Shown here in pieces: positions 7,321-15,660 of a DNA stretch of 25,661 bases. Every line of letters begins with the position of its first letter. Within the stretch, counting starts at the first letter, position 1. Both the position numbers and the translations under genes were made by a program. Under the pieces are notes generated by a model, which saw nothing but the letters and a program-made list of their open reading frames with translations, ran no database searches and had not been told where the DNA came from. Source of the stretch: Clostridiales bacterium (GTDB lineage: Bacteria; Bacillota; Clostridia; Oscillospirales; Oscillospiraceae); contig JAAYCC010000045.1 of NCBI GenBank assembly GCA_012729875.1, positions 1 to 25,661 of the forward strand. The letters are read 5' to 3'.

Positions 7321-9135
7321 GTGAAGAACATTTCAATTATTCTGGCGATTGCAATATTGCTGTCATCTCTTTGCCCCTGCCTGGCTGCGGAGGTATATCC
7401 CAGTGAGGACGGCACATATATTGTGAAGCTCTCAGAGGATGAGCTCTCCCTGGCAGAGGAGTACGGTCTGACCGAGATCTATGCCGACGCCGGATTGTAC
7501 CGCACGGATAATTACGACCTTGTAAAAAAGCTCAGAGGCAGTCTGGAATACTACGAGAGGGACGCGAAGGCCTACCTCATTGGCGAGGTTGAGGAGACTG
7601 CCCCGGCAGAACTCTACGCCCTGACAAACGACCAATACTGCAGCCGTCAATGGGCGCTGACAAACATAGCCATTTCATCAGCATGGAGCAGGGGCTATGA
7701 CGGCAGGGGAGTGAGAATAGCCGTCATTGACAGCGGTGTCAGGTCGAGCCATCAGGATCTTCTGTCCGCCGACATAATAGAGGGATATAATCTCCTGAAC
7801 GGCACTACCAACGCCATAGACGAGACTGGGCACGGCACATTTGTCACAGGCGTCTTGACCGCGGCTATTAACAACGGCATCGGTATTGCCGGCCTCTGCG
7901 ACCGGGCAACTATAGTGCCGATAAAGTGTTTCGGCAGCAGCATTTCGACAGACGCATCCTATATTGTCGAGGCTGTATACAAGGCCGTTGACACATACAA
8001 ATGTGACATAATAAATCTGAGCCTTGGGATTACTGTCAATCTCCAAAGTCTTAAACAGGCTATTGACTATGCAAGCGGCAAGGGAGTCATTGTTGTAGCC
8101 GCCGTGGGCAACTCCGGTACCACCGACCTGAGCTATCCCGCCGCCTACTCTAATGTTGTGGGCGTCGGCTCCATAGACAGCGGCAATACAATCAGCAGCT
8201 TTTCACAGCGCAACTCCTCAGTCTGCGTAGTTGCCCCCGGTTCCGAACTTATCAGCACCGGATACTCGGCAGACTCCAGCTATGTCAAAGGCAACGGCAC
8301 GTCCTTCTCAACGCCTCACGTTGCGGCTGCGGCGGCAATACTAAAGCAGTACGAGAGAAGCGCCAATGTAGACGACTTTATTGCTATACTAAGCCAGTCT
8401 TCCGTGGATCTGGGTGCGTCCGGCTATGATACCACTTATGGCTACGGCGGCCTTAATATAAAGAGCTTTATGCCTGCCATGGAGAGTTACCGCTTTGTCC
8501 CCAAAAACAATGATCCGCCGGTCGAAGTGGAGAAACCGGGTGACGGCCCCGTTGTGACAGAGCCCACGAATCCGATGGCGGACTTCACTGATGTCGGCGG
8601 ACACTGGGCCTATGATGAGATCGCCTACTGTGTCGGCAGGAAATACTTTAACGGTGTCTCAAAAACCAGCTTTGCACCGGAGCTTACCATGACGCGGGGG
8701 ATGTTTATTACAGTTATAGCGCGCATGAGCGGCGAAAATATCAACGGATACTTCAACCCTTTTCTCGACGTGCCTGACGACAAATACTATGCACAGCCCT
8801 GCGCGTGGGCAAAGACAAAAGGTATAATAAGCGCGGACGACAGAGGCTGCTTCTACCCAGAGCAGAACATTACCCGCGAGCAGATGGCCACCTTTTTGTA
8901 CAGATATGCCGTTTCAAAAGGATATGTTGAGGGCAAGCCGGATCTGAACGTCATCAGCTCATACAGCGACTATGCCTATGTCTCCCCATGGGCGGCCGAG
9001 GGTATGGCGTGGACGGTCAAGAACGGCATAATAAACGGCAGGACTGCCACTACCCTGTGTCCGCGGGACACAGCAAAGCGCTCGGAAGTCTCAGCGATCA
9101 TATACCGCTTTGCCATACTTTACAAAAACAGTTAA
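7321..9135 (+). CDS. Secreted subtilisin-like protease with three SLH repeats
   Basis: A 604-residue S8 serine peptidase exported to the cell surface. Residues 1-22 are a Sec signal peptide (hydrophobic core then CLAAE). A short prodomain (about 23-100) precedes the catalytic domain, with Asp137 in AVIDSG, His171 in GHGTFVTGV, oxyanion Asn264 in AVGNSG and Ser328 in GNGTSFSTPHV. After a Pro/Glu-rich linker (about 393-420) come three SLH repeats (about 422-470, 482-530, 548-597), which bind pyruvylated wall polymers and anchor S-layer-type proteins. It should thus be a wall-attached extracellular protease, perhaps for peptide feeding or processing of surface proteins. GTG 7321 is the start, with AGGAGG a few bases upstream. 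It lies 45 bases after argH with no convincing terminator between. The TRG/TRE/KRS variants of the SLH TRAE motif are within known variation. Confidence 0.95.
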   Translation: MKNISIILAIAILLSSLCPCLAAEVYPSEDGTYIVKLSEDELSLAEEYGLTEIYADAGLYRTDNYDLVKKLRGSLEYYERDAKAYLIGEVEETAPAELYALTNDQYCSRQWALTNIAISSAWSRGYDGRGVRIAVIDSGVRSSHQDLLSADIIEGYNLLNGTTNAIDETGHGTFVTGVLTAAINNGIGIAGLCDRATIVPIKCFGSSISTDASYIVEAVYKAVDTYKCDIINLSLGITVNLQSLKQAIDYASGKGVIVVAAVGNSGTTDLSYPAAYSNVVGVGSIDSGNTISSFSQRNSSVCVVAPGSELISTGYSADSSYVKGNGTSFSTPHVAAAAAILKQYERSANVDDFIAILSQSSVDLGASGYDTTYGYGGLNIKSFMPAMESYRFVPKNNDPPVEVEKPGDGPVVTEPTNPMADFTDVGGHWAYDEIAYCVGRKYFNGVSKTSFAPELTMTRGMFITVIARMSGENINGYFNPFLDVPDDKYYAQPCAWAKTKGIISADDRGCFYPEQNITREQMATFLYRYAVSKGYVEGKPDLNVISSYSDYAYVSPWAAEGMAWTVKNGIINGRTATTLCPRDTAKRSEVSAIIYRFAILYKNS

Positions 9136-9162
9136 AAGTGAGTTAGGAGATAGAAATATAAA

Positions 9163-10140
9163 ATGCCTCAGGAAATAATGTCTAATCTTTTTTGCATAGG
9201 AATACCGCTTCCCAAAAACCCGCTTCGTATACTCAACAGCTACGTAATAAAGGGAGAGGACAGAAATCTCGTAATTGATACCGGCTTTAAGCTGCCGGAG
9301 TGCGAAGCCGCTCTCAGGCAGGGGCTTTTGGAACTGGATATAGACCTCAACAAAACCGATTTTTTCATAACGCATCTGCATTCCGATCATTCCGGGCTTG
9401 TGCCCGCTCTGGTGACAGAGAACAGCCGCGTATATTTAAGCCGCATCGAAATACCCTGGATGTTCGGAGATACCCGTGACGCCCTTTGGGCGGGAGACCG
9501 CGTAAAATTCCAGCGCGCGGGCTTTTCTGAAGAGGAGCTCTCACATCTGTGGAAAGCGCCTGACCGCAAGCTCTCGCCGATCAGGGAGTTTGAAGATTAC
9601 CTGCCTGTCGATGACGGCGACATCTTTGAATACGGCGGCTACAGGCTCAAAGCTGTGGAGACTCCGGGACACACGCCGGCGCATATGTGCCTGTGGATGG
9701 AAGATCAGAAGACAATGTTTACCGGCGACCACCTGCTGTTCGATATAACCCCCAATATCACACATTGGGACGAAATCGACGATTCGCTCGGCTCATATCT
9801 GGACAGCCTTCGCATGACGGACAAGTTCGATGTGCAGCTCGCGCTTCCTGGCCACCGCGAGACCGGGGACTTCCATGCCAGAACTGCTGAGCTGCTGTCG
9901 CACCACGAGCTGCGTCTGGATGAGAGTCTTGAAATCGTGCGCAAAAATCCGGGACTGAACATCTATGATATAGCCGGCAAGATGAGCTGGAAAATCCGCT
10001 GTAACTCATGGGAGGATTTCCCGATTACACAGAAATGGTTTGCCGTGGGCGAGTGCCACAGCCACCTGCGGCATTTGGAAAAGCGTGGACTTATCAAAGC
10101 AGACTACGGCGAAATGGTTTTGCACTACTACGCAACATGA
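9163..10140 (+). CDS. MBL-fold metallohydrolase with C-terminal winged helix
   Basis: A 325-residue metallo-beta-lactamase-fold enzyme. The dinuclear metal site is complete: HLHSDH (H71, H73, D75, H76), H170 in PGHTPAHM, D189 in FTGDH and H231 in LPGHRE. The C-terminal 80 or so residues (repetitive helices, then HSHLRHLEKRGLI) resemble the winged-helix tail of the glyoxalase II/LACTB2-like subgroup. The substrate cannot be told from sequence; thioester or other hydrolase activity is typical, and beta-lactam resistance is not implied. ATG 9163 has AGGAG 13 bases upstream, rather far; ATG 9178, with AGGAA closer, is an alternative. It starts 27 bases after the protease stop, probably in the same transcript, and ends before a bidirectional terminator. 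Confidence 0.9.
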   Translation: MPQEIMSNLFCIGIPLPKNPLRILNSYVIKGEDRNLVIDTGFKLPECEAALRQGLLELDIDLNKTDFFITHLHSDHSGLVPALVTENSRVYLSRIEIPWMFGDTRDALWAGDRVKFQRAGFSEEELSHLWKAPDRKLSPIREFEDYLPVDDGDIFEYGGYRLKAVETPGHTPAHMCLWMEDQKTMFTGDHLLFDITPNITHWDEIDDSLGSYLDSLRMTDKFDVQLALPGHRETGDFHARTAELLSHHELRLDESLEIVRKNPGLNIYDIAGKMSWKIRCNSWEDFPITQKWFAVGECHSHLRHLEKRGLIKADYGEMVLHYYAT

Positions 10141-10226
10141 ACAGACATAGCAGATTTTTCCTGCGCTGCCTGTTCGCACGGCTGTGCTCCGGACAGGGCG
10201 GTCTTATGAGAACCATAATATGAAAT

Positions 10227-10260
10227 AAGCCGCGGTATATGACCGCGGCTTTAACCTTTT
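10227..10260. terminator. Bidirectional terminator between MBL gene and cca
   Basis: The 9-bp perfect stem AAGCCGCGG (10227-10235) / CCGCGGCTT (10243-10251) has a 7-base loop, then TTAACCTTTT on the plus strand. The minus side runs into A/T-rich sequence (TTATTTCATA). It lies between convergent genes. The rest of 10141-10292 holds no supported gene. Confidence 0.8.
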
Positions 10261-10292
10261 GTGTGGATTGCTCATATAATGGTAAGTGCAGC

Positions 10293-11477
10293 TCAAAGAA
10301 GCTGCCTTGCCCTCTCAAGCAGCAGCGGCCGGACATTTTCCGCAGGGTGCTCCAGAATATAGTCAAGCAGCGTGTCCAGAGCCCAGCCCAGCTTTGGACC
10401 CGAAAAACCCAGCTCCAGAAGGTCGTCTCCACTGATATTGAGCCTCTTTAGAGAATAGCAATCACCGCAGGAGATAATCGACTGAAGCTGACGAATATTG
10501 TTTTCTCCGTCCATGACTTCCGCGGCGGCTGCTGTGCACTTTCCGCAGTCTGTACCGTTTTTTGCCAGCAGCCGCTTCCATTCAAGCCTTGTCTGCGGGA
10601 TGCCGGACAGCGCCAGCTCACAGCCGCGGGAGGCGTTGTGTACGGTGGCGGAGTCTAGCCGCAATTTCAGAAGAAATTCCTCGGCGCTGTCTATGAGGCC
10701 GCCGAGCCTGAGAAGGACGCATAGCGCCGCCCAGCGCTGAAAGCGGTTTTTCGGAATAAGCGCTATGGGGGAGAGGTCTGTGACATTTTTATTTGCATAG
10801 ACGTATTCGGACAGGAGTCCGGAGCGTATAAGCTCTTCGATTTTTTGAGGAGTTTTTGAGAGCAGGATTTTTTCGACCTCGGTACATACTCGCTCGGCTG
10901 CCAGAGACTTTGCCAGATAGGCATTTTTTCTTATGGCCGCCATGGTCTGTTCCTCGATTTCAAAGCCGAGAGTTGCGGAGAAGCGTACTGCGCGGAGCAT
11001 TCGCAGAGCGTCCTCATTAAAGCGTCTGTCGGGATCGCCGACGCAGCGTATGAGCTTGTTTTCAATATCTGCCATACCGCCGAAGGGGTCGAAGGCGATG
11101 CCTGAGAGCGGCAGTGCTATAGCGTTTATTGTGAAGTCTCGCCTTTCGAGATCTGCCGTGAGATCGGAAACAAAGCGTACGTTTTCGGGCCGGCGGTGGT
11201 CGAGATATACGCCGTCTGTGCGAAAGGTTGTTATCTCTACGCTGGAGCCGTGTTCAATAACCGTGACTGTACCGTGTTTAAGACCTGTCGGCCGCGAATT
11301 GTGAAAGACCTCCATTACTTCACTTGGCAGAGCGCTTGTACAGATGTCCCAGTCGTTGGGGCGGCGCCCCATGATGCAGTCGCGGACGCAGCCGCCGACA
11401 AGATATGCTCTGAAGCCGTGGCTTTCAAGGCACAGCAGAACGGATACTACATATTTTGGCGGGCTTATAACGGACAC
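10293..11477 (-). CDS. cca: CCA tRNA nucleotidyltransferase
   Basis: This enzyme adds or repairs the 3' CCA end of tRNAs from CTP and ATP without a nucleic acid template (class II nucleotidyltransferase of the poly(A) polymerase family). The head domain shows the glycine motif and RD (GGCVRD, residues 28-33), the metal-binding DWD (42-44), and RRDFTINA (112-119). The neck follows, with EDALRMLRAVRF (about 154-165). The 394 residues are typical of a single full CCA-adding enzyme without an HD domain. The GTG start at 11477 is supported by AGGAG 8 bases upstream. It is divergent from murC, and the two share a symmetric promoter region. A split A-adding/CC-adding pair is less likely but cannot be excluded from one gene alone. 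Confidence 0.93.
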   Translation of the reverse strand: MSVISPPKYVVSVLLCLESHGFRAYLVGGCVRDCIMGRRPNDWDICTSALPSEVMEVFHNSRPTGLKHGTVTVIEHGSSVEITTFRTDGVYLDHRRPENVRFVSDLTADLERRDFTINAIALPLSGIAFDPFGGMADIENKLIRCVGDPDRRFNEDALRMLRAVRFSATLGFEIEEQTMAAIRKNAYLAKSLAAERVCTEVEKILLSKTPQKIEELIRSGLLSEYVYANKNVTDLSPIALIPKNRFQRWAALCVLLRLGGLIDSAEEFLLKLRLDSATVHNASRGCELALSGIPQTRLEWKRLLAKNGTDCGKCTAAAAEVMDGENNIRQLQSIISCGDCYSLKRLNISGDDLLELGFSGPKLGWALDTLLDYILEHPAENVRPLLLERARQLL

Positions 11478-11554
11478 TATGACAACTCCTTCAATATGAA
11501 AATTGTAGACGGACCGAACAGATGTGCGGTAAAAAATGCCTTTATCGGGAATAC

Positions 11555-11604
11555 TTGTTTTGATTTGACAAGTGTATTATAATACTATTTCGGTGGTTGA
11601 ACAA
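11555..11604. promoter_or_regulatory. Symmetric divergent promoter for cca and murC
   Basis: Plus strand: TTGTTT (11555-11560), 17 bases, TATAAT (11578-11583), driving murC. Minus strand: TTGTTC (11604-11599), 17 bases, TATAAT (11581-11576), driving cca. The two -10 boxes overlap within the 8-base ATTATAAT, so polymerase binding in the two directions should be mutually exclusive. The leaders would be about 85 bases to murC and about 90 to cca. Confidence 0.7.
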
Positions 11605-11674
11605 TAAGAATAATGTCGCCGCCGTCTGCATGAGGCATGGTGTGGTTCCACGCCTTAATTGAAAGGAACAGCTT

Positions 11675-13051
11675 ATGACAGGCTTTGAAAAATATCTTGT
11701 CCCCGGTACGAGGGGACACCTTATAGGTATCGGCGGCGTTTCCATGTCACCGCTGGCTGAGGTGCTCGCCGGAATGGGAATTATTATCCGCGGCTCCGAT
11801 ATGAACGAGAGTGAAAAGACAGAACATTTGCGCTCACTGGGCATGGATGTCAAAATCGGTCACAGAGCCGAAAATATCGCGCCGGACACGGACTTTGTTG
11901 TCCGTACGGCGGCGGTACACGATGAAAACCCGGAGATCACCGAAGCTCACAGAAGGGGCATCCCTGTCTTTGAGCGAACTCAGGCGTGGGGCGCTATAAT
12001 GCGCGATTACAAAAATGCCCTCTGTATTTCCGGGACCCACGGCAAGACCACGACCACGTCAATGTCCACACATATCCTCATGGCTGCGCAGCGCGATCCA
12101 ACCGTGATGATCGGCGGCACTCTGCCGCTGCTCCATGCGGGACACAGAGTGGGTAGGGGGGACACCATTGTTATGGAGTCCTGCGAATACTACAACTCCT
12201 TCCATGCGTTTTCGCCCACTGTCGCGGTCATACTGAACATTGAGGCCGACCATCTGGACTTCTTCAAAGATCTGGAGGATATAAAGTCGTCTTTCCGGAA
12301 GTTTGCTTCCCTGGTACCGGACAACGGCTATGTAGTAGCAAATGCGGACGATAAAAACACTATGGACGCGATCTGCTCTCTCGAAAGAAATATTGTCACC
12401 TTCGGCCTCTCAAACAGCGCCGATGTCTCTGCCGAGAATATAGTCGGCAGAGGCGCGCAGACAGAGTTTGACGTTATGCACAAGGGCGAGTTCTTTTCCC
12501 ATGTCAGCCTGCGAGTACCCGGCCTGCACAATGTGAAGAACGCTCTTGCCGCCACGGCGGCGGCGATATGCCTTGGAATAGACGCGACCGCGGTGAGCTA
12601 CGGTCTCGCTGGCTTTACCGGAGCGGGCAGGCGCTTTGAATTCAAGGGAAAATACAACGGCGCAGACATCTACGACGACTATGCCCACCATCCGGGGGAG
12701 CTGAAAGCCCTCATTGATGCCGTTGAGCCTCTGGGATACAAGCGTGTGATCGTGGTTTTCCAGCCGCACACCTATACGCGGACAAAAGCGCTGTTTGACG
12801 ATTTTGTCGAGCAGCTCTGTCGTCCGGATATCACCTACCTTGCAGAAATATACGCCGCCCGCGAAAAAAATTTAAGCGGCATTTCCTCCGCGGATCTTGC
12901 AAAGCAGATACCGAATTCCATCTTCCTGCCGACTTTTGATGAACTTGTTAAGAACCTTCGCGCCGCCGCCGCTCCTGGAGATATAATATTGACGGTCGGC
13001 GCTGGAGACGTGTATTTGATAGGCGAACTGCTTACAGGCGACAGCCAATAG
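11675..13051 (+). CDS. murC: UDP-N-acetylmuramate--L-alanine ligase
   Basis: This cytoplasmic ligase attaches L-alanine to UDP-MurNAc using ATP, the first amino acid addition in peptidoglycan precursor synthesis. The N-terminal Rossmann domain shows GIGGVSMSPLAE (18-29), followed by RGSD. The ATP-binding P-loop is SGTHGKTTTTSM (119-130), and the Mur ligase C-terminal domain includes DDYAHHPGE and QPHTYTRT. The 458 residues are standard for MurC. ATG 11675 has AAGGA at ordinary spacing. Serine replaces the usual glycine just before Met in GGxGMS, a minor change. It is monocistronic here: divergent from cca and closed by a strong terminator, with no other mur genes nearby. Confidence 0.96.
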   Translation: MTGFEKYLVPGTRGHLIGIGGVSMSPLAEVLAGMGIIIRGSDMNESEKTEHLRSLGMDVKIGHRAENIAPDTDFVVRTAAVHDENPEITEAHRRGIPVFERTQAWGAIMRDYKNALCISGTHGKTTTTSMSTHILMAAQRDPTVMIGGTLPLLHAGHRVGRGDTIVMESCEYYNSFHAFSPTVAVILNIEADHLDFFKDLEDIKSSFRKFASLVPDNGYVVANADDKNTMDAICSLERNIVTFGLSNSADVSAENIVGRGAQTEFDVMHKGEFFSHVSLRVPGLHNVKNALAATAAAICLGIDATAVSYGLAGFTGAGRRFEFKGKYNGADIYDDYAHHPGELKALIDAVEPLGYKRVIVVFQPHTYTRTKALFDDFVEQLCRPDITYLAEIYAAREKNLSGISSADLAKQIPNSIFLPTFDELVKNLRAAAAPGDIILTVGAGDVYLIGELLTGDSQ

Positions 13052-13096
13052 AAATTTTATGGGCCGAAAGTTTTTTCGGCCCATAAAATTTTTATT
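13052..13096 (+). terminator. Strong terminator after murC
   Basis: An 18-bp perfect inverted repeat (13052-13069 with 13074-13091; arms begin AAATTTTATGGGCC and end GGCCCATAAAATTT) has a 4-base GTTT loop. The arm begins on the base after the murC stop codon. The AT-rich outer stem supplies T tracts on both strands. Confidence 0.88.
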
Positions 13097-13131
13097 CATT
13101 TCCAACCATTTCCACTGCCAATAAACTAGTT

Positions 13132-13178
13132 TTCGGCAGCGGAATATGACCCTCTTTTCGGTAGACATAAATTATAAT
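13132..13178 (+). promoter_or_regulatory. Spo0A-type promoter of spoIIE
   Basis: A perfect -10 TATAAT (13173-13178) is paired with the -35-like ATGACC (13146-13151, 4 of 6) at a 21-base spacing. A 0A-box sequence TTCGGCA (13132-13138; reverse complement TGCCGAA, fitting TGNCGAA) is just upstream, and a near match TTCGGTA (13157-13163) lies in the spacer. Bacillus spoIIE also has sigma-A boxes about 21 bases apart and needs phosphorylated Spo0A. The functional assignment is inference. Confidence 0.6.
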
Positions 13179-13193
13179 TATGTCAATAATACC

Positions 13194-13201
13194 GAGGAGG
13201 G
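13194..13201 (+). promoter_or_regulatory. Shine-Dalgarno of spoIIE (decides start)
   Basis: GAGGAGGG is 5 bases before ATG 13207. The earlier in-frame ATG at 13180 has no ribosome-binding site and lies only 2 bases after the promoter -10, so it would be upstream of the transcription start. Confidence 0.8.
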
Positions 13202-13206
13202 ATAAT

Positions 13207-15543
13207 ATGGCGGTCAATGGGAAAACAAAATTGTCGGGGGTGCGCATAGCGACGCTGGCACAGACAATTGAAAGGCCCGATGTCAAAAAAATACTTGCTT
13301 TGATACTCAATTTCATAATGGGCTTTACAATGTCCTGCGTACGCGTGATGACTACGCTGGCGCCTTTCGGAGTTGCTATGGTGAGCCGAGCCGGTACGGA
13401 TGCGGAAGGACTAAGCTGTGTTCTGGGAGCCTGCTTGGGGTACATACTGACAGGGACCTTCGACTGGAGCATCCGCTACATATCCACTGTTATGCTCATC
13501 TTCACCGTAGCCTACGTTTTTCGCAGTACAAGAGTTTATACGAAGTCCTGGTTTATGCCGTCGGCAGTCGCAGCTATTACAGGCATCACAGCGTTCCTGG
13601 GCAGTTTTCAGACCATAAGCGAATTTCCTGATGTGGTCAGCATGTTTTCCGAGGTCGTCCTCGCCGGCGGCGCGGCATATTTCTTTGCCATTGCTCTGAC
13701 CCCGCAGAAGACAGGCGGGGAGGAGGCCGAACGCCTGCAGACCGTCAGCCTTTTGGTGCTGTGCGCCTGCTTTATGATGTCTTTGACAAATGTAATCGTC
13801 GCAAACGTCATATCGGTCGGCCGCCTTCTGGCCGTACTTGCTGTGCTGACTGCCGCTTTCAAGGGCGGGATGCTCCCCGGCTGCGCAGCCGGAACAGCGC
13901 TTGGCATCGCCATGGATATGGCTGCGGGCACCAATGTGTTTTTTGTTATGGCCTACGCCTTTGCGGGGCTTGTCTCCGGTGTGTTTTCAAAGCATGGGAG
14001 GCTGCTGTTTCTCGTGAGCTATATACTCGCCAATGCCGTGGCCGTTTTGTGGACCTGGGGCTTTTCACTTCGTATGGAGCTTTTATTCGAGGTTTTTGCC
14101 GCGACGGTCATATTCGCCATACTCCCTGACAAATTTCTTGAGTATGTGGGCAGCTTTGCACAGCTTCCCGTACCGGCCACGGGCGAGTCGGGTCTGAGGC
14201 GTTATGCGGCAAGCAGAGCCGCACGGGTAGGGGATGCCTTTCGAGATCTCTACGGAACAGTGTTTCGCAGCCTGGATGTCAAGACCAACGACAACGATAT
14301 AGCGACGGTTTTTGACAGGGCGGCGGCAACTGTATGTGTCGGCTGTAAGAATAAGGAGGACTGCTGGCAGAGAAACTTTATGGACACGCTGTCTGTAATG
14401 AACGATGCCACAGCTCCGATGCTCGAACGGGGCAAGCTCATGCGCGAGGACCTCGCGGACAGGTTTCTTGAGAAGTGCCCGCAGAGCTATTCCTTCATTT
14501 CGGCTGTCAACTCGGAGCTTCGCGCCATGACCTACCGAAAGCAGTTCAAAAGCCGTCTCAACGAAAACCGGACGGCCGCCTATGGGCAGTACCGTGAGCT
14601 TGCGGACATTATAGACGGTGTCGCGACGGAGCTTTACTCCGCAAAGGGCGCTGACCCACTGGCCGAAAGACGGCTGAAGCGCTTTCTCCGAGCCATGGAT
14701 ATAGAGGCAGAGGCATCGGTTTTCAGGGACAGCCGCGGGAGGCTGCGCACGGTTATCGAGAGCGGAAATCTGCGTCCGCTGCTGCGGCAGGACAACTATC
14801 TGGAGCTCATCTCGGGAGTTCTGGGGGTGCGTCTCTGCAAACCGCCCTGCGAGGACGAGATAAGCGATAAGCATATTGTTCTCATTGAGGCCGAGCCGCT
14901 GACAGCCAGCGTCGGTATAGCGGGTATGAAGAAAAAAGGCGAGCCTGTGAGCGGCGACAGGGGGACTTATTTTAAGACCGATACGGGTGTCCTCTGCGTC
15001 ATCCTCGCAGACGGAATGGGCAGTGGCGAGGGTGCTGCAAAGGAGAGTATAAACGCTGTGCGCACACTGGAGGCTTTTCTTCGCGCCGGCGTCGATCCGG
15101 CGGTAGCTATGAAGCTTCTCAACTCGGTATTGCTTCTGAAAAACGGTGAGGAGTGGGGCTACTCAACCGTTGATCTGATGTGTATTGATCTGTTTTCAGG
15201 GGAGACCTGCTTTTTCAAATACGGGGCGGCGCCGTCCTTTGTAAAAAACGGAAAGGTTATCCGCCGTGTCCGTGGAGAGAGCCTTGCGGCGGGACTTTGT
15301 GCGGGAGAGGGGAGTGCTCCGGACATTGTACGTATGAGGCTTAAGCCAGGGAACGTGGCTATTATCGCCAGCGACGGCGTTGTGGTTGAGAGCCATGACA
15401 ACTGGCTGCGTGAGATGCTGCTCAAGAACGACGGGGCGGATGCAAAGGCGCTCGCGCGGGAGACTCTGCGCGCCGCCGTAAAGCAGTACGGCTGTGAGGA
15501 CGATATGACGGTGCTCGCAGTACGCGTGGACGAGAGGGTGTAG
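13207..15543 (+). CDS. spoIIE: Stage II sporulation protein E (membrane PP2C phosphatase)
   Basis: In Bacillus, SpoIIE dephosphorylates SpoIIAA to release sigma-F in the forespore and interacts with FtsZ at the asymmetric septum. This 778-residue protein has the same build: about ten N-terminal membrane helices (about 30-320), a central regulatory region with a cysteine cluster C377/C380/C386-W, and a C-terminal PP2C domain. The PP2C metal motifs are present: ADGMGSG (D602, G603), SDG (D723) and EDDMT (D765-D766). The start at 13207 is set by the Shine-Dalgarno GAGGAGGG. The promoter has 0A-like boxes and a wide spacer, consistent with Spo0A control. The stop is 4 bases before a possible ATG of the next ORF. 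spoIIE is one of the firmest signs that this organism sporulates, or that its ancestor did. Confidence 0.96.
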   Translation: MAVNGKTKLSGVRIATLAQTIERPDVKKILALILNFIMGFTMSCVRVMTTLAPFGVAMVSRAGTDAEGLSCVLGACLGYILTGTFDWSIRYISTVMLIFTVAYVFRSTRVYTKSWFMPSAVAAITGITAFLGSFQTISEFPDVVSMFSEVVLAGGAAYFFAIALTPQKTGGEEAERLQTVSLLVLCACFMMSLTNVIVANVISVGRLLAVLAVLTAAFKGGMLPGCAAGTALGIAMDMAAGTNVFFVMAYAFAGLVSGVFSKHGRLLFLVSYILANAVAVLWTWGFSLRMELLFEVFAATVIFAILPDKFLEYVGSFAQLPVPATGESGLRRYAASRAARVGDAFRDLYGTVFRSLDVKTNDNDIATVFDRAAATVCVGCKNKEDCWQRNFMDTLSVMNDATAPMLERGKLMREDLADRFLEKCPQSYSFISAVNSELRAMTYRKQFKSRLNENRTAAYGQYRELADIIDGVATELYSAKGADPLAERRLKRFLRAMDIEAEASVFRDSRGRLRTVIESGNLRPLLRQDNYLELISGVLGVRLCKPPCEDEISDKHIVLIEAEPLTASVGIAGMKKKGEPVSGDRGTYFKTDTGVLCVILADGMGSGEGAAKESINAVRTLEAFLRAGVDPAVAMKLLNSVLLLKNGEEWGYSTVDLMCIDLFSGETCFFKYGAAPSFVKNGKVIRRVRGESLAAGLCAGEGSAPDIVRMRLKPGNVAIIASDGVVVESHDNWLREMLLKNDGADAKALARETLRAAVKQYGCEDDMTVLAVRVDERV

Positions 15544-15646
15544 GCAATGTTTGGACAGAGAAGCAGACGGAAAAAAGCACCACTAAAGTTTTGTTTTGGG
15601 AATAATAAGCCCCGGCGGCGGTTAAACTGGAAGCAAATGGAGCCGC

Positions 15647-15654
15647 AGGAGGGG
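15647..15654 (+). promoter_or_regulatory. Shine-Dalgarno for the small gene after spoIIE
   Basis: AGGAGGGG lies 6 bases before GTG 15661, favouring that start over the upstream in-frame ATG at 15547. Confidence 0.6.
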
Positions 15655-15660
15655 TGCAAC

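Noticed and set aside
10137..10223. 28-codon frame overlapping the MBL gene stop as ATGA
   Set aside because: No Shine-Dalgarno, no recognisable sequence, and it runs up to the terminator stem. Probably chance.
11565..11570. Perfect TTGACA upstream of murC as a -35 box
   Set aside because: It is only 7 bases from TATAAT. TTGTTT at 11555-11560 has the correct 17-base spacing instead.
14083..14874. Open frame (263 codons) on the minus strand inside spoIIE
   Set aside because: Antisense to conserved SpoIIE sequence; no domain seen.
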